Assembly: GCF_000001735.4 (NCBI RefSeq)
Contig: NC_003070.9
Span: forward strand, 15,485,971-15,549,970
Origin: Arabidopsis thaliana
Taxonomy: Eukaryota; Streptophyta; Magnoliopsida; Brassicales; Brassicaceae
DNA: 64,000 nt
Reading direction: 5' to 3'
Shown here: piece after piece, positions 10,841-21,674 of the stretch
How the letters are laid out: each line of letters starts with the position of its first letter
Position numbering within the stretch: the stretch's first letter is position 1
Program-made: the position numbers and the translations under genes
Notes under the pieces: model-generated
The model's database searches: none
What the model saw: only the letters and a program-made list of their open reading frames with translations
What the model was told of the DNA's origin: nothing

Positions 10841-11866
10841 AAGGGTGGAATGATGTTGTCAAAAATGAAAAAGATGAACTGATCCCTACTAGAACTATAA
10901 CTGGTCATAGAATGTGCATTGATTATAGGAAGTTGAATGCTCCATATAGGAAAGATCATTTTCCTTTACCATTCATTGACCAAATGCTTGAACGTTTAGC
11001 TAATCATCCATACTATTGCTTTCTTGATGGATACAGTGGTTTCTTTCAAATACCAATTCACCCTAATGATCAAGAAAAAAACACTTTCACATGTCCTTAT
11101 GGAACTTTTGCTTATAAGAGAATGCCATTTGGTTTATGCAATGCTCCTGCAACATTTCAGAGGTGTATGACCTCTATATTTTCAGACTTAATCGAGGAGA
11201 TGGTGGAGGTTTTCATGGATGATTTTTCGGTCTATGGCCCCTCTTTCTCGTCATGTTTGTTGAATCTTGGCAGGGTATTGACTAGGTGCGAAGAGACGAA
11301 TCTTGTTCTCAATTGGGAAAAGTGTCATTTCATGGTGAAGGAAGGCATAGTGCTGGATCACAAGATATCAGAGAAGGGTATAGAGGTTGACAAAGGAAAA
11401 GTTGAAGTGATGATGCAGTTGCAGCCACCAAAAACGGTGAAGGACATCAGAAGTTTCCTTGGTCATGCTGGGTTCTACAGAAGATTTATTAAAGACTTCT
11501 CCAAGATAGCCAGGCCGTTAACTAGACTATTGTGCAAGGAAACAGAATTTGAATTCGATGAGGACAGCCTCAAATCCTTTCAAACCATCAAGGATGCTTT
11601 GGTATCTGCTCCGGTTGTTCGAGCGCCAAATTGGGACTATCCATTTGAGATCATGTGTGATGCATCAGATTACGCAATAGGAGCTGTTTTAGGCCAGAAA
11701 ATAGACAAGAAGCTTCATGTCATATATTACGCCAGCCGAACGTTGGATGACGCTCAGGGAAGATATGCAACAACTGAGAAGGAGCTTCTAGCTGTTGTAT
11801 TTGCATTTGAGAAGTTCAGAAGCTATTTGGTTGGATCAAAGGTAACTGTCTATACAGACCTTTGAG
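10841..11866 (+). pseudogene. Reverse transcriptase and RNase H of element A
   Basis: After a one-base shift near 10840, the frame 10912-11865 holds the RT: MCIDYRKLN, YCFLDGYSGFFQIPIHP, PFGLCNAPATFQRCM, catalytic FMDD at 11212-11223, and KGIEVDKGKVEVM. RNase H follows from about 11640 (IMCDASDYAIGAVLG, ASRTLDDAQ, TTEKELLAVVFA). It ends abruptly at VYTD because a small deletion removes the HAAL segment seen in B and shifts the frame at about 11860. RT and RNase H together make the double-stranded cDNA. Apart from these breaks the domain is well preserved over more than 310 residues. Confidence 0.92.
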
Positions 11867-13380
11867 GCATCTGTATGCCAAGAAGGATACTAAACCAAGA
11901 CTGTTGAGATGGATACTTTTATTGCAAGAGTTTGACATGGAGATAGTAGATAAGAAAGGCATTGAAAATGGTGCAGCTGACCATCTGTCAAGGATGAGAA
12001 TTGAAAAACCCCTTCCCATAGACGATTCAATGCCACAAGAGCAGCTCATGGTTGTAGAGTTCTTCGGAAGGAGCTACAGTGGGAAAGAGTTCCACCAACT
12101 GAATGCTGTTGAAGGAGAATCTCCATGGTATGCTGATCATATCAATTACTTGGCGTGCAGAGTAGAGCCTCCCAACCTGACAAGTTATGAAAGGAAGAAG
12201 TTTTTCAGAGACATACACCATTACTACTAGGATGAGCCTTATCTTTACACTCTCTGTAAAGATAAGATCTACAGGAGATGTGTCTTAGAAGATGAAGTGG
12301 AAGGTATCCTGCTGCATTGCCATGGCTCAGCATATGGTGGTCACTTCGCGACGTTCAAGACAGTGTCCAAGATTCTTCAAGCAGGCTTTTGGTGGCCAAC
12401 AATGTTTAAGGACGCTCAGGAGTTTGTTTTAAAGTGTGATTCATGCCAGAGAAAAGGCAACATCAGCAGAAGAAATGAGATCTTTGATGTATGGGATTGA
12501 TTTTATGGGTCCATTCTCATCTTCATACGGTAATAAATATATACTGGTCGCCGTAAACTACGTATCAAAATGGGTCGAAGCTATTGCTAGTCCTACCAAC
12601 GATGCAAAAGTTGTGCTGAAGCTGTTCAAGACCATAATCTTCCCAAGATTTGGAGTTCCCAGGGTAGTAATCAGTGATGGCGGGAAGTATTTCATCAACA
12701 AGGTTTTTGAGAACCTCTTGAAGAAGCATGGAGTAAAGCACAAGGTCGCCACTCCCTATCATCCACAGACAAGCGGGCAGGTTGAGATCTCCAATAGGGA
12801 GATAAAAACAATTCTGGAAAAGACTGTTGGGATTACAAGGAAAGACTGGTCTGCAAAGCTAGATGATGCATTATGGGCTTACTGAACAGCCTTCAAGACC
12901 CCCATTGGTACAACTCCTTTCAATCTTCTCTATGGAAAATCATGTCACCTACCTGTAGAGCTCGAGTACAAGGCAATGTGGGCGGTAAAACTTCTGAACT
13001 TTGACATAAAAACTGCTGAGGAGAAGTGATTAATCCAACTCAGTGACCTCGATGAGATCCGTCTAGAAGCTTATGAGAGCTCTAAAATCTACAAGGAGAG
13101 AACCAAGCTTTTCCATGACAAGAAGATCATCACTAAGGATTTCCAGGCTGGAGATCAGGTGCTGCTGTTCAACTCTCGCTTGAAACTCTTTCCAGGAAAA
13201 CTCAAATCCAGATGGTCTGGCCCCTTCTGTATGACTAAGGTCCGTCTTTATGGAGCAGTCACTCTAGCTGGTAAAAGTAGAGACTTCACAGTAAATGGTC
13301 AAAGACTCAAGAAATACTTAACAGATCAAATCCTTCCAGAGGTGACATCGGTTCATCTCCAGGAACTTCTTGATGATTAA
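11867..13380 (+). pseudogene. Integrase of element A
   Basis: After the RNase H tail ([12 protein letters not shown]), the connector leads to the HHCC module ([11 protein letters not shown]...CDSCQRK, 12313-12460). Relative to B about 30 nt are lost after NEI; both boundaries read GAGAT, which fits slippage, and the frame then shifts near 12495. The catalytic core keeps Asp in GIDFMG and ISDGG and the Glu region [10 protein letters not shown]. Further TGA stops fall at WAY/TAF (12883) and EEK/LIQ (13027). The C-terminal module (GDQVLLFNSRLKLFPGKL...GPF) ends at the TAA of 13378-13380, taken as the true end of pol. Confidence 0.9.
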
Positions 13381-14569
13381 AGGAGTAAAGGAGTCAAGCT
13401 TATGACTTTAAACAAGCTCACTTGGGAGGAAGTCCCATGACTATCTCTGTAAATATTTTTTTTTATTTTCTTGTTATTTTTGATTTGTCTTGGTTGTGTT
13501 TGTGATTCTCAGGAACGAAGGAACAATGTGGAGATAGAGTAAAAATTCAAAACTTTTACTATATAGAAGACCTGGAGATCGAGTGTATAACCCGTTGGAG
13601 TACAAAATTTTGAAAATCTTCTATTGCACCTAGTGACCTTACACTCGAGTACGTTGGTCGAGTATGTGTGATGTTTAAAACGCAAAAAACTTTTAAATCA
13701 TCATTTTACTTGACCCACAAAAGCTACAGAGACTTGTAGGGATTTCCTGCAGTCTAAAGTGGGTTTTCTGCAAAATTTTCCCAGTCAACAGAGTGTGGAC
13801 CACGCACTGAGGATAAGATGGAGAGAGAATCTCAAACTCAATCTCAGCCATTCCTTTTTACATTTCACTCGACCTTGCTATCTTCTGTTATCCACCACTC
13901 GATCAAAACAAATTACTCGACCTAATAATCCTTAGCCACTCTCGACCTCCGCCGCTTCAGCAGAATTCAAGGAACCACTCGACCAATCGATCTACTTGAC
14001 CCCCGGGAATCACTCGACCTCCGCCGCCGTCATCATTTCGTTCTATCCGTCACTCGACTAGACTAGATCAATCGATTCCTTTTGGCTATAGTCGACCAAT
14101 TCACCCGTCTCTTTCAAAAGAAGCTACTCGACCTCGTTACCCAGTCTCCTAGCCGCACTCGACCGACGCCGCCTCAGCCGATTTCAACAATTGACTCCAC
14201 CGCCGTGAATCACTCGACCTTTCCAGCCGAGTACTCCTCCTCGTTCTCCGTCGAATTCTCAGGGTTCAAGATTTCACTCGACCTCGAGTTTTAACTCGAC
14301 CTCTACAACTGCAACTCGACTTCTTGAAATCAACAGAGCCCTGAAGCACTGTAATAGAGGTTACTCGACCTGAAGACTTCACCGGCAGAACTCGACATCC
14401 ACAACTCACTCGACCTCCAGGAACAGCTCAGGTTACTCGAGTACAGAATTGTACTCGATCAATTCAATCTATTTCATTGCCTATTGATAACAATTTTGGT
14501 TTCATTGCTATCTTTGAGACTAACCTATTGACATTTGAGCTTTGAGTTCTAAATTTCTACCGGAGAATC
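13381..14569 (+). other. Post-pol spacer and CTCGACC-rich leader of element A
   Basis: It opens with the hairpin block TTGGGAGGAAGTCCCA (13422-13437) conserved in all four Athila copies. From about 13860 to 14460 it holds a dense array of ACTCGACC-type octamers, mostly on one strand and irregularly spaced, ending shortly before the ATHILA ORF start. Element C has an equivalent leader (54817-55700). No conserved protein is visible; short open frames reflect the repeat. It may be the leader of a separate or spliced ATHILA mRNA, which is inference. Confidence 0.65.
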
Positions 14570-16129
14570 ATGAGGAATTACAGTGGCAGTTCTTCTGGTT
14601 ATCCTGACTACAACATGGATGAGACAGAGTCGTCATCTTCAAGGCCAGAGAGAGAACAGAGAGAATATGAAAGCTTCAGAAGGAAAGCTGAGATAGCCCG
14701 AGGGAAGAGAGCGATGACATAGAGGTATGAGCTTATAGACGAAGATCTGGAAGACGAGTACATGCCTGAACAGACTAGCAGAGCTACCAAACTTCTGCAC
14801 AAGCCAAACGTATTGCCTGCTGAGGAATATGTTAGGCTTTTCTAGCTGAATGAGTTATGTAGCACGAGGTATCCTTGCTCGACCTCACTTGCACAACTCG
14901 GTTTATTGGAAGATGTTTAGCACCTGTACCAAAGTTGTCATCTGGACACTCTAATGGCTTATTCGTATGTAGCGTATGAAGATGAGACAATACAATTCCT
15001 CTCCATGCTGCAAGTAGAGCTCTACCAAGGTATGACCTCTGAAGAGTTGGATTGTGAAGGATTGGGATTCTTGCGATTCTCTGAGTATGGTCATGAGTAT
15101 AGGTTATCAATCAAGCGCTTGGAAGGATTGTTTGGCTTCCCCAGTGGAACGGGATCTAAGCCCAAGTATGATAGAGAAGAGTTGAAAGACTTGTGGATCA
15201 CCATTGGCAGCTCTGTACCGCTGAATTCTTCCAGGTCAAAGAGCAATCATATACGCAGCCCTGTCATCAGGTACTTCCAGCGTTCTATAGCCAATGTACT
15301 CTAGTCCCAAGAGATCACAGGGACTGTTACTAACTCTGATATGGAGTTGATCGCAATGGCCCTCAAGGTAACTCTTCGCCAAACTAAGAATGGCATGTCT
15401 CTCCAAGGTGAAATCAATGACACACCTCTCTCTGTACTTCTTCTGATCCATCTGTGTGGATACAAGAGCAGGGCTGTCAGCAATAACCACAAGAGAGCAC
15501 GAGGTGCTCTGTGCATAGGTGGTGTTGTGACACCGATTCTGATAGCTTGTGGAGTCCCAATCATTTCTGCTGGACTCGAGCCGCGAGCAATGGATATCGA
15601 GCCCCTACGTCACTGCGAATTCCTGGAGTTTGCAATGGTTGACGACTTCCAAAGGTTCAGGTTTGAGCACTCTACAGACAGGAGAGCTAGCATCCTTCTC
15701 CCTAGCCCTGAGGTTACACGGATAATAGAGGGTGATAACATTGATTTTCGGCCTGAGGTTGGACGCCTCTACTATGAGAACGCTCCGCCATTGGATGATG
15801 ATGATCTTCGAGAAGAAGTTGCTTCGGATGGGATGGATGAAGATAGAGGAGTGGAGTTCGACACTAGCATGTATCACTTTGGTGAATATGTACCTCCAGC
15901 GAGGCAGAGCAAGAGCTTGACTGAAGCTCATAAGAACAACAGTAAATTGCAGAAGTGGTGCAAGAAGCAGGACAAGCTGCTCGCCAAGTGTTTCAAGGCT
16001 ATCAAGCTTCTGACAGATAAGCTGAGTTGTTCCTCCTGCACCACTGCTATTCCACAGAAACAGCCTCCTCTGGAGATGCCATCGAGGAGATTTGATGAGC
16101 CTGCGCACAGGCCTGAGCTTAGCGAGTAG
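14570..16129 (+). pseudogene. ATHILA ORF-1 family protein of element A
   Basis: ATG 14570 (MRNYSGSSSGYPDYN) opens a single 519-codon frame to TAG 16127-16129 with no frameshift. It has four in-frame TAG stops at codons 51, 92, 117 and 245. Recognisable parts are LSIKRLEGLFGFPSG, EELKDLWITIGS, LLLIHLCGYKS, GGVVTPILIACGVP, HCEFLEFAMVDDF and FDTSMYHFGEYVPP, matching the ATHILA ORF-1 family (Pfam PF03078). The start agrees with MSNYSGESS in element C. Biochemical function is unknown; its post-pol position has led to it being called env-like. I see no clear signal peptide or membrane segment. Confidence 0.88.
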
Positions 16130-17269
16130 AGAGTCTCACATGTCCCGGCTAGGCATTAGTCATTCGAGTCCCGGGAGCACAAGAGAAGAAGGAAGGCTAC
16201 ACTCACTCGATCTAGCAGCAGATCATGCCTCATTCACTCGAGGAGATCACTCGACCGCGGTGCTGGCCGCAGCAGAAGGAGAGAGGTCGAGTATCCTCAG
16301 AGCGGTGCTGGCCGCCACAGAGCTGATGAGGTCGAGTACCCACCTGCTGGAGCTGATACAGAACAAGGTGGTTCATCTATGGCCTGGGAGCAATCACATG
16401 CAGCCATTGACGAGCAACTACGTTCATTCTTCGACTGAGGTAAGTGCCACACTTCACCAATGTATTATATCATCTGTTGTGATTTGTTTTTATTTCATTT
16501 TGTTTCTATGATTGGATTTGTCCTGAGTACTCTCTTTCAAGTTTATTCGCACAGTGGACTGTGTGATTTAAGTTTGGGGGAGGGCTCAGGAAGTGTGTGT
16601 TGCATTGTATATATTCTTGAGTCTGCATTCATCTAAGGCATAGAAAAACCAAAAAGATTTGAAAAATTTCAGAAAATGATTTCACAAAAAAAAAAAAGAG
16701 TGTTCATGTAGTTGCATTACATTTAGGATCGAGTCTAGAGTGTTTCATTTAGGATTGTTGCATATGCATAGGGGATGATGATGAGATAGCCTTGTAAGCA
16801 TTTTGATGGGATTACCATTAGAGCTTCATTTGATGTACTCTGGGTAGATGGGATCTTATCTCTATATGCATAGCTTGGGACTTACCTTTAGCATTCTACT
16901 AAAGCTTAATCATTTTTTGAGAGATCCCCTGTTACTGAAGCCTATTCTGTAAGGGACCATCTTTGTCTCTTGACCTTTTACCTTAGTCAAATGAGTTCTT
17001 TGATGATGCATTGCTTGATTCACGTTCCAGAACTAATGAATGTTAAAGGGATTGGTAGATTTGAAAACTTGTGTAGGTCGAGCATATGAGTCGGATTGAT
17101 TGATGATGAGGCATGGCTAACGTTTTTAAGAAGAATTCGGTCTTGCAGCTTAGAACTTTCAACTTGGACATTGATTTCATCTGGTTTATCTGGTGCTTTG
17201 GCTCTGAGTCCCCGCTTTCAAACCTCACCTCCAGCTTGTTCTTGATTGTTTGCTTGAGGGCAAGCAAAG
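16130..17269 (+). other. 3' non-coding region of element A with second PPT-like site
   Basis: It starts with a tail (STAVLAAAEGERSS..., 16230-16450) shared with B and D, which may once have been coding. At 16547-16584 are the palindrome around CAGTGGACTG and TTAAGTTTGGGGGAGGG. The following roughly 685 bp match the 3' non-coding regions of B and C but are about half as long because of internal deletions. No gene is seen. Confidence 0.65.
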
Positions 17270-17286
17270 ACTAAGTTTGGGGGAGT
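17270..17286 (+). promoter_or_regulatory. Polypurine tract of element A
   Basis: ACTAAGTTTGGGGGAGT directly precedes the 3' LTR at 17287; it primes plus-strand DNA synthesis in LTR elements. Confidence 0.85.
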
Positions 17287-18924
17287 TGATAAGTGTGTAT
17301 TTTGCATGTTTTGAGCATCCATTTGTCATCATTTTAGCATCATATCATCACTGTTTCATACCATTTCTCATCATTTGTCATCACTTTACATGTTTAGGAT
17401 AGATTTGCATGCATGTTGCATATTTGCGTTGATTTAAGGTAATTTAGAGCTGTTGACGAGCTATCTGGAAGAAGCGGGCATGATCATGTTAAACCACTCG
17501 ACCCCGCGGTCGAGTAGAGGACATCACTACTTCACCACATCACTCGACCCCGAGGTCGAGTGTCTTCATCCCATCACCTGACAATCACTCGATCACATCA
17601 CTCAACCCCGAGGTCGAGTGTCTTCACCTTCATTGCCAGACCACTACTCGACCTCTTCACTCTACCTGGAAGTCGAGTATCACCATCACCACCACTCGAC
17701 TGCATACTCGATGACAAGCTTCAGACCCTTCTTCATTCCGCACTCAACCAGACACTCGAGCACAAGGAAGAAAAAAAGACTCCAGCTATTCACTCGACCT
17801 CCCACTCGACCACATGGGTCGAGTACAGTTCTTAATCTGTCCCAATACTTCGTCGTTTTAAGTATTAGGGTTTCAGAATATTTGGCTATAAGTAGCATGT
17901 ACTTCACATTTTCGCAAACAAGTTTTTATCTAATTTTATTCCGCAGACCTTGTGTTCTAGACCTTTTGTAATCCGGATTTCTCTATATCTATTCAGTATT
18001 TAGTATTCAGCTTTTGTTCTTGATTTCGTTTACTGTTGTTCATTCTGTTATCATCCTGCTGTTACACTGTTGTTATCATGTTTTCAACTTGTTCAACGTT
18101 TATGCTTTCTGTTATGATGTCTAAGTAGTGAACAGGTTTCTGAGGATGGGTTAGAGTAATGTAGAATTCTAAGTATGCTAGGTGATTGAGTATTGATTGA
18201 TAGATCCTTTCTGGATTAGTTGTTCTTAATGCCTATTGCTTTCTGATCAACTGGAATTTGAGCCCAGACATTTCTGCGCTTAAAAGGTGTTCGATGAAAT
18301 GTCTGAACCACTAATTCCAGAGTTTCGTGATCCTGTACCAAGGTATTGGTTCCAGGGAGCGTTTTGGCTTTAACTTGTTGATTCGTAATGCCTGTTAGGT
18401 TAGCTCTCGTCAATGGTGATTGAGTCTAGGACTAGGTTAACTTGAGGGTCTCTGTTGCGGTGGCACTTAGATTTGGTTAATGAACTTGTTGTCGAGGGTT
18501 AATTTATTGAGCATGTCAATCACTTGTAAACTGAGAAAACGAAACTACTCAATTACCCCATCCTCGGGAATTCTTTATCTGATTGAATTCTATGTTTACT
18601 TTACTGTTGTTTACTGTATCTTGTTAACTGTCGTTTAATTTCTGCAGTTCTTTCTTGTTACTCGACCTCATACTCGACCACCCAGTTGTTTGGAAACAGA
18701 CTGTGCAGTCGAGTATCTGTGTTATACTTTCTGTTTGATTTTCTGTTTTCTGCATGATCACTTAGGACTGCTAGAACACACCAAAACCTGTTATTGCTTG
18801 GCTTGACTTAGTGACTTCTGATCACATCTTGATTGTTAGCATCACACCTATTTGGATTGACAACCTAAAATACTACAACGACATGATTGGTGTTTTAGGA
18901 TAATTGACTAAAAACTTATTATCA
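17287..18924 (+). repeat. 3' LTR of element A
   Basis: 1,638 bp, TGATAAGTGTG to CTTATTATCA, followed by the TATAT duplication (18925-18929). It retains sequence lost in the 5' LTR (near 17810-17870 and 18310-18340) but lacks one CTCGACC-rich block present there. Confidence 0.93.
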
Positions 18925-18929
18925 TATAT
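18925..18929. repeat. Target-site duplication of element A, right
   Basis: TATAT, identical to 5875-5879. The protease-linker frame of B continues from here leftwards into 5874. Confidence 0.9.
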
Positions 18930-21504
18930 ATTCCCCCCTTGCTCTTTCACCCAAATCTTCATATTCTCCTGGATTCTCAACTGCTTTGTGTTCATCTAAA
19001 AGCTTCTGGTACCCCAAAGTCTCCAAATGTAAATCTCCTTCTTTGCTATCCTTTGTTAAAGCACTCTGTAGATGATCTGTTTCTCCTAGCTCTTCTAGCA
19101 TTTTGTCAGCGAACATATCCATCTCTTCAATCCAGAAAACATTTCCTTCTATTGTAGGCTTCTTCATGGTATTAGTGATATCGAAGGTCATCTTGAGATC
19201 TCTCCCGAGGTTAAGATCAATCTTTCCCTTCTTAACATCAATGATAGCTCCAGCTGTAGCTAAAAATGGTCTTCCCAGTATCAAAGGGTCTTTGGGTTTT
19301 TCATCCATTTCTAAAACCACAAAGTCTGTAGGTACTTCGACCACACCTATCATGACTGGTAAGTCTTGCAGCAGACCATGGAGAATTCTAACAGATCTGT
19401 CAGCTAGGATCAAGGATATATTGCAGGGTTTGTACTTGTTGAAGCCCAGTTTCTTTGCCACAGAGAGGGGCATGAGACTCATAGATGCACCTAGATCACA
19501 GAGGCACTTGCTGAAGGCTAAAGGACCAAGAGCGCAAGGCAAGGTGAACGAACCAGGATCTCCTAATTTTTTTGGAATGATCTTCTGCTGAATGATCGCA
19601 CTACATTCGTGACTTAGCACCACCATTCCTTGGACTTCTTTGATCCTCTATGTAATCATGTGTTTCACATATTTGTTAGAGTCTGGTATAAGTGCAAGAC
19701 AGTCGACAAGAGGCATTGTGACTTCAAGATTTTTCAATTGTTTCTCCAAGAGAGCTTTGTACTTCTATATCATGACCTTCTTGAATCGACCAGGAAATGG
19801 AAGTGGGGGCTTGTAAGGTGGGGGAACGAAGACGTTGTCTTTGGTTTTGGCGGCAGCTGGTTTTTTAACAAGAGGGGATGCTGCAGGAGCTAGTGGTCGA
19901 GTAGGTTGGTCGAGTATAGGCTCTTCTATTGCTTTTTCAGCAGAATCTTCATTCTGACAGAAATCCTCCCCATCTCACTCCACACTGTCCTCAGTGTTCT
20001 GTTTCAGACTCTTTTTTGTGGGTAATTCTTTACCGCTTCTAAGCGTGATAGCATGAGCATACTCCTTTGAATTTGGCATTGATTTTCCGGAAGGTCCTGT
20101 AAATTTGGGTGCTGAGGTCGACCCATTTTGGCCTTCTATGTATCTAATCTTAGATGTCAGTGCTTCAACCTTGATATTGATATCATTGTAACTACAGTCA
20201 ACCTTTTTATGAATTTCTGCCATCCTTTTGGACAAATCCATTGCTCCTGTTGCTTGCCCTTGGAGAATCTGCTATAACATGTTCTTCAAGTCTGAATCTG
20301 GAGTTGTTGAAACAAGTTGTTGGTGCTTCTGTGCAAACTCAGGTGGTGGAAGTTGCTGCTGATAGTTGCCCTGGTACTGCTGCTTAGGAACATACCCCTG
20401 ACCTTGGTTGTATGGAACAAAGGACTTGGGTTGATTCTGCTGCTGTGAAGGGTAGACTTGGTCCTGCGGGTTTGCAACATTTGTACTTTTATCAGACAGA
20501 TTGGGATGCTTCTGCTTGAAGTTTTTGAAACCTTTATTGTAACCTCTTTGGTTCTGCACATAGCTGGCCTCTTCTGACTGCAGAGTCTTCCCATCCTGAA
20601 CTTGGAATGTCTCATCATCACCCAGAAAATGAATGTGCTTCTGTTGCACAAGGAGTAGCTTGTTCAGTTTGTCATTCATAGCTTTCATTTCCCTACGGTG
20701 CTTCTCATCAGAATCAGAGCTGGTGTCGATGCTTCTGTCATAATCTTCATGATAGTTGCCATCCAACTGAGCCAAGTTCTCTACCAGCTCCCATCCTTCT
20801 TCAACATCTTTATTGAGGAAGTTCCCGTTAGAAGCGGTATCAAGAAGCATCCTGATCTTGGGAAGGACACCTCTATAGAGAGTGCTGAGAAGTGAAGCTT
20901 TGGAGAAACCATGATGAGGACATTGCGTCTGATAACCTTTGAAGCGCTCCCATGCTTCACAGAAAGTCTCCTTATTTGTTTGTGTGAAACCGGAGATATC
21001 ATTCCTTAGTCTCGTAGTCCTGAAGTTTGAGAAAAACTTTGCCAAGAAGGCTTTCTTGCAGTCATTCCAGGATGTGATAGAGCCTTGAGGAAGCGACTTT
21101 TCCCACTGATAGGCTTTGTCTCCAAGAGAGAATGGAAACAATCTGAGCTTGAAGCCATCCTCACTAGCTCCATTGATCTTTGTTAGGCTGCAGAGCCTAT
21201 CAAACTCGGCCAGATGATCGAGTGGATCCTGCATAGGGAGGCCGTGGAACTTGTTGCTCTGAACCATGGCATTGAGACCGCTCTTGATCTCAAAGTTGTT
21301 GTTCTGCACTGGTGGAGGCACGATGCCATTACGCTGATTGTGGTTGCGTGGTGCATCGCCTGCACCTATGTTGTTTGGTTGCACTTGCTCATCTACAACT
21401 GCAGCCGTTTTGTCTGTTTCTGTCTGTGTTCTGAGTTGGCGTGCAATACGATCGATGTTATCGTTGAACAGGAGATTCTGATTTCCTTGTGATCGTCTTT
21501 GCAT
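18930..21504 (-). pseudogene. Gag-protease of element B
   Basis: On the minus strand this starts at 21504 ([15 protein letters not shown]), with an open gag of 410 aa to 20272: [40 protein letters not shown], then a Gln/Pro-rich tail with [15 protein letters not shown] Gln-to-stop interrupts it at about 20275. The frame resumes at 20241 (MDLSKRMAEIHKKVDCSYND) and meets further stops near 19975, 19765 and 19650. The protease part is open from 19626: [13 protein letters not shown] has the canonical D-L-G triad, with [13 protein letters not shown]. The frame is cut at 18930 by element A and resumes at 5874. Confidence 0.92.
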
Positions 21505-21654
21505 ACAACGAGTACCAACTGGTGAAGCTGGTGATTCGCAGTACCTGAATCAAAACAGACAAACAGAAAAAACAAAGTTATTAACTTTCAGAAAAAATGA
21601 AAAAGAACTTGATCTTAAATATTCTGAAATCTCAAATATAGCAAACAAACACCC

Positions 21655-21673
21655 AATTGGCAACGGCGCCAAA
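21655..21673 (-). promoter_or_regulatory. Primer binding site of element B
   Basis: On the minus strand TTTGGCGCCGTTGCCAATT follows the 5' LTR by about 1 bp. This is the least damaged form of the TGGCGCC primer site of the Athila group in the window. Confidence 0.8.
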
Positions 21674-21674
21674 T

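Larger units (their letters stand above)
5880..18924 (+). mobile_element. Element A: near-complete Athila-type LTR retrotransposon
   Basis: A is 13,045 bp with LTRs 5880-7572 and 17287-18924, TG...CA ends (TGATAA...TTATCA) and a TATAT target-site duplication. It sits inside the pol of element B. Order: 5' LTR, primer site, gag-protease, RT-RNase H, integrase, post-pol leader, ATHILA ORF, 3' non-coding region, polypurine tract, 3' LTR. The coding order and the post-pol ORF identify the Athila lineage of Ty3/gypsy. All frames are broken, so it is not autonomous. Several large indels distinguish its two LTRs, which suggests an old insertion. Confidence 0.95.
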
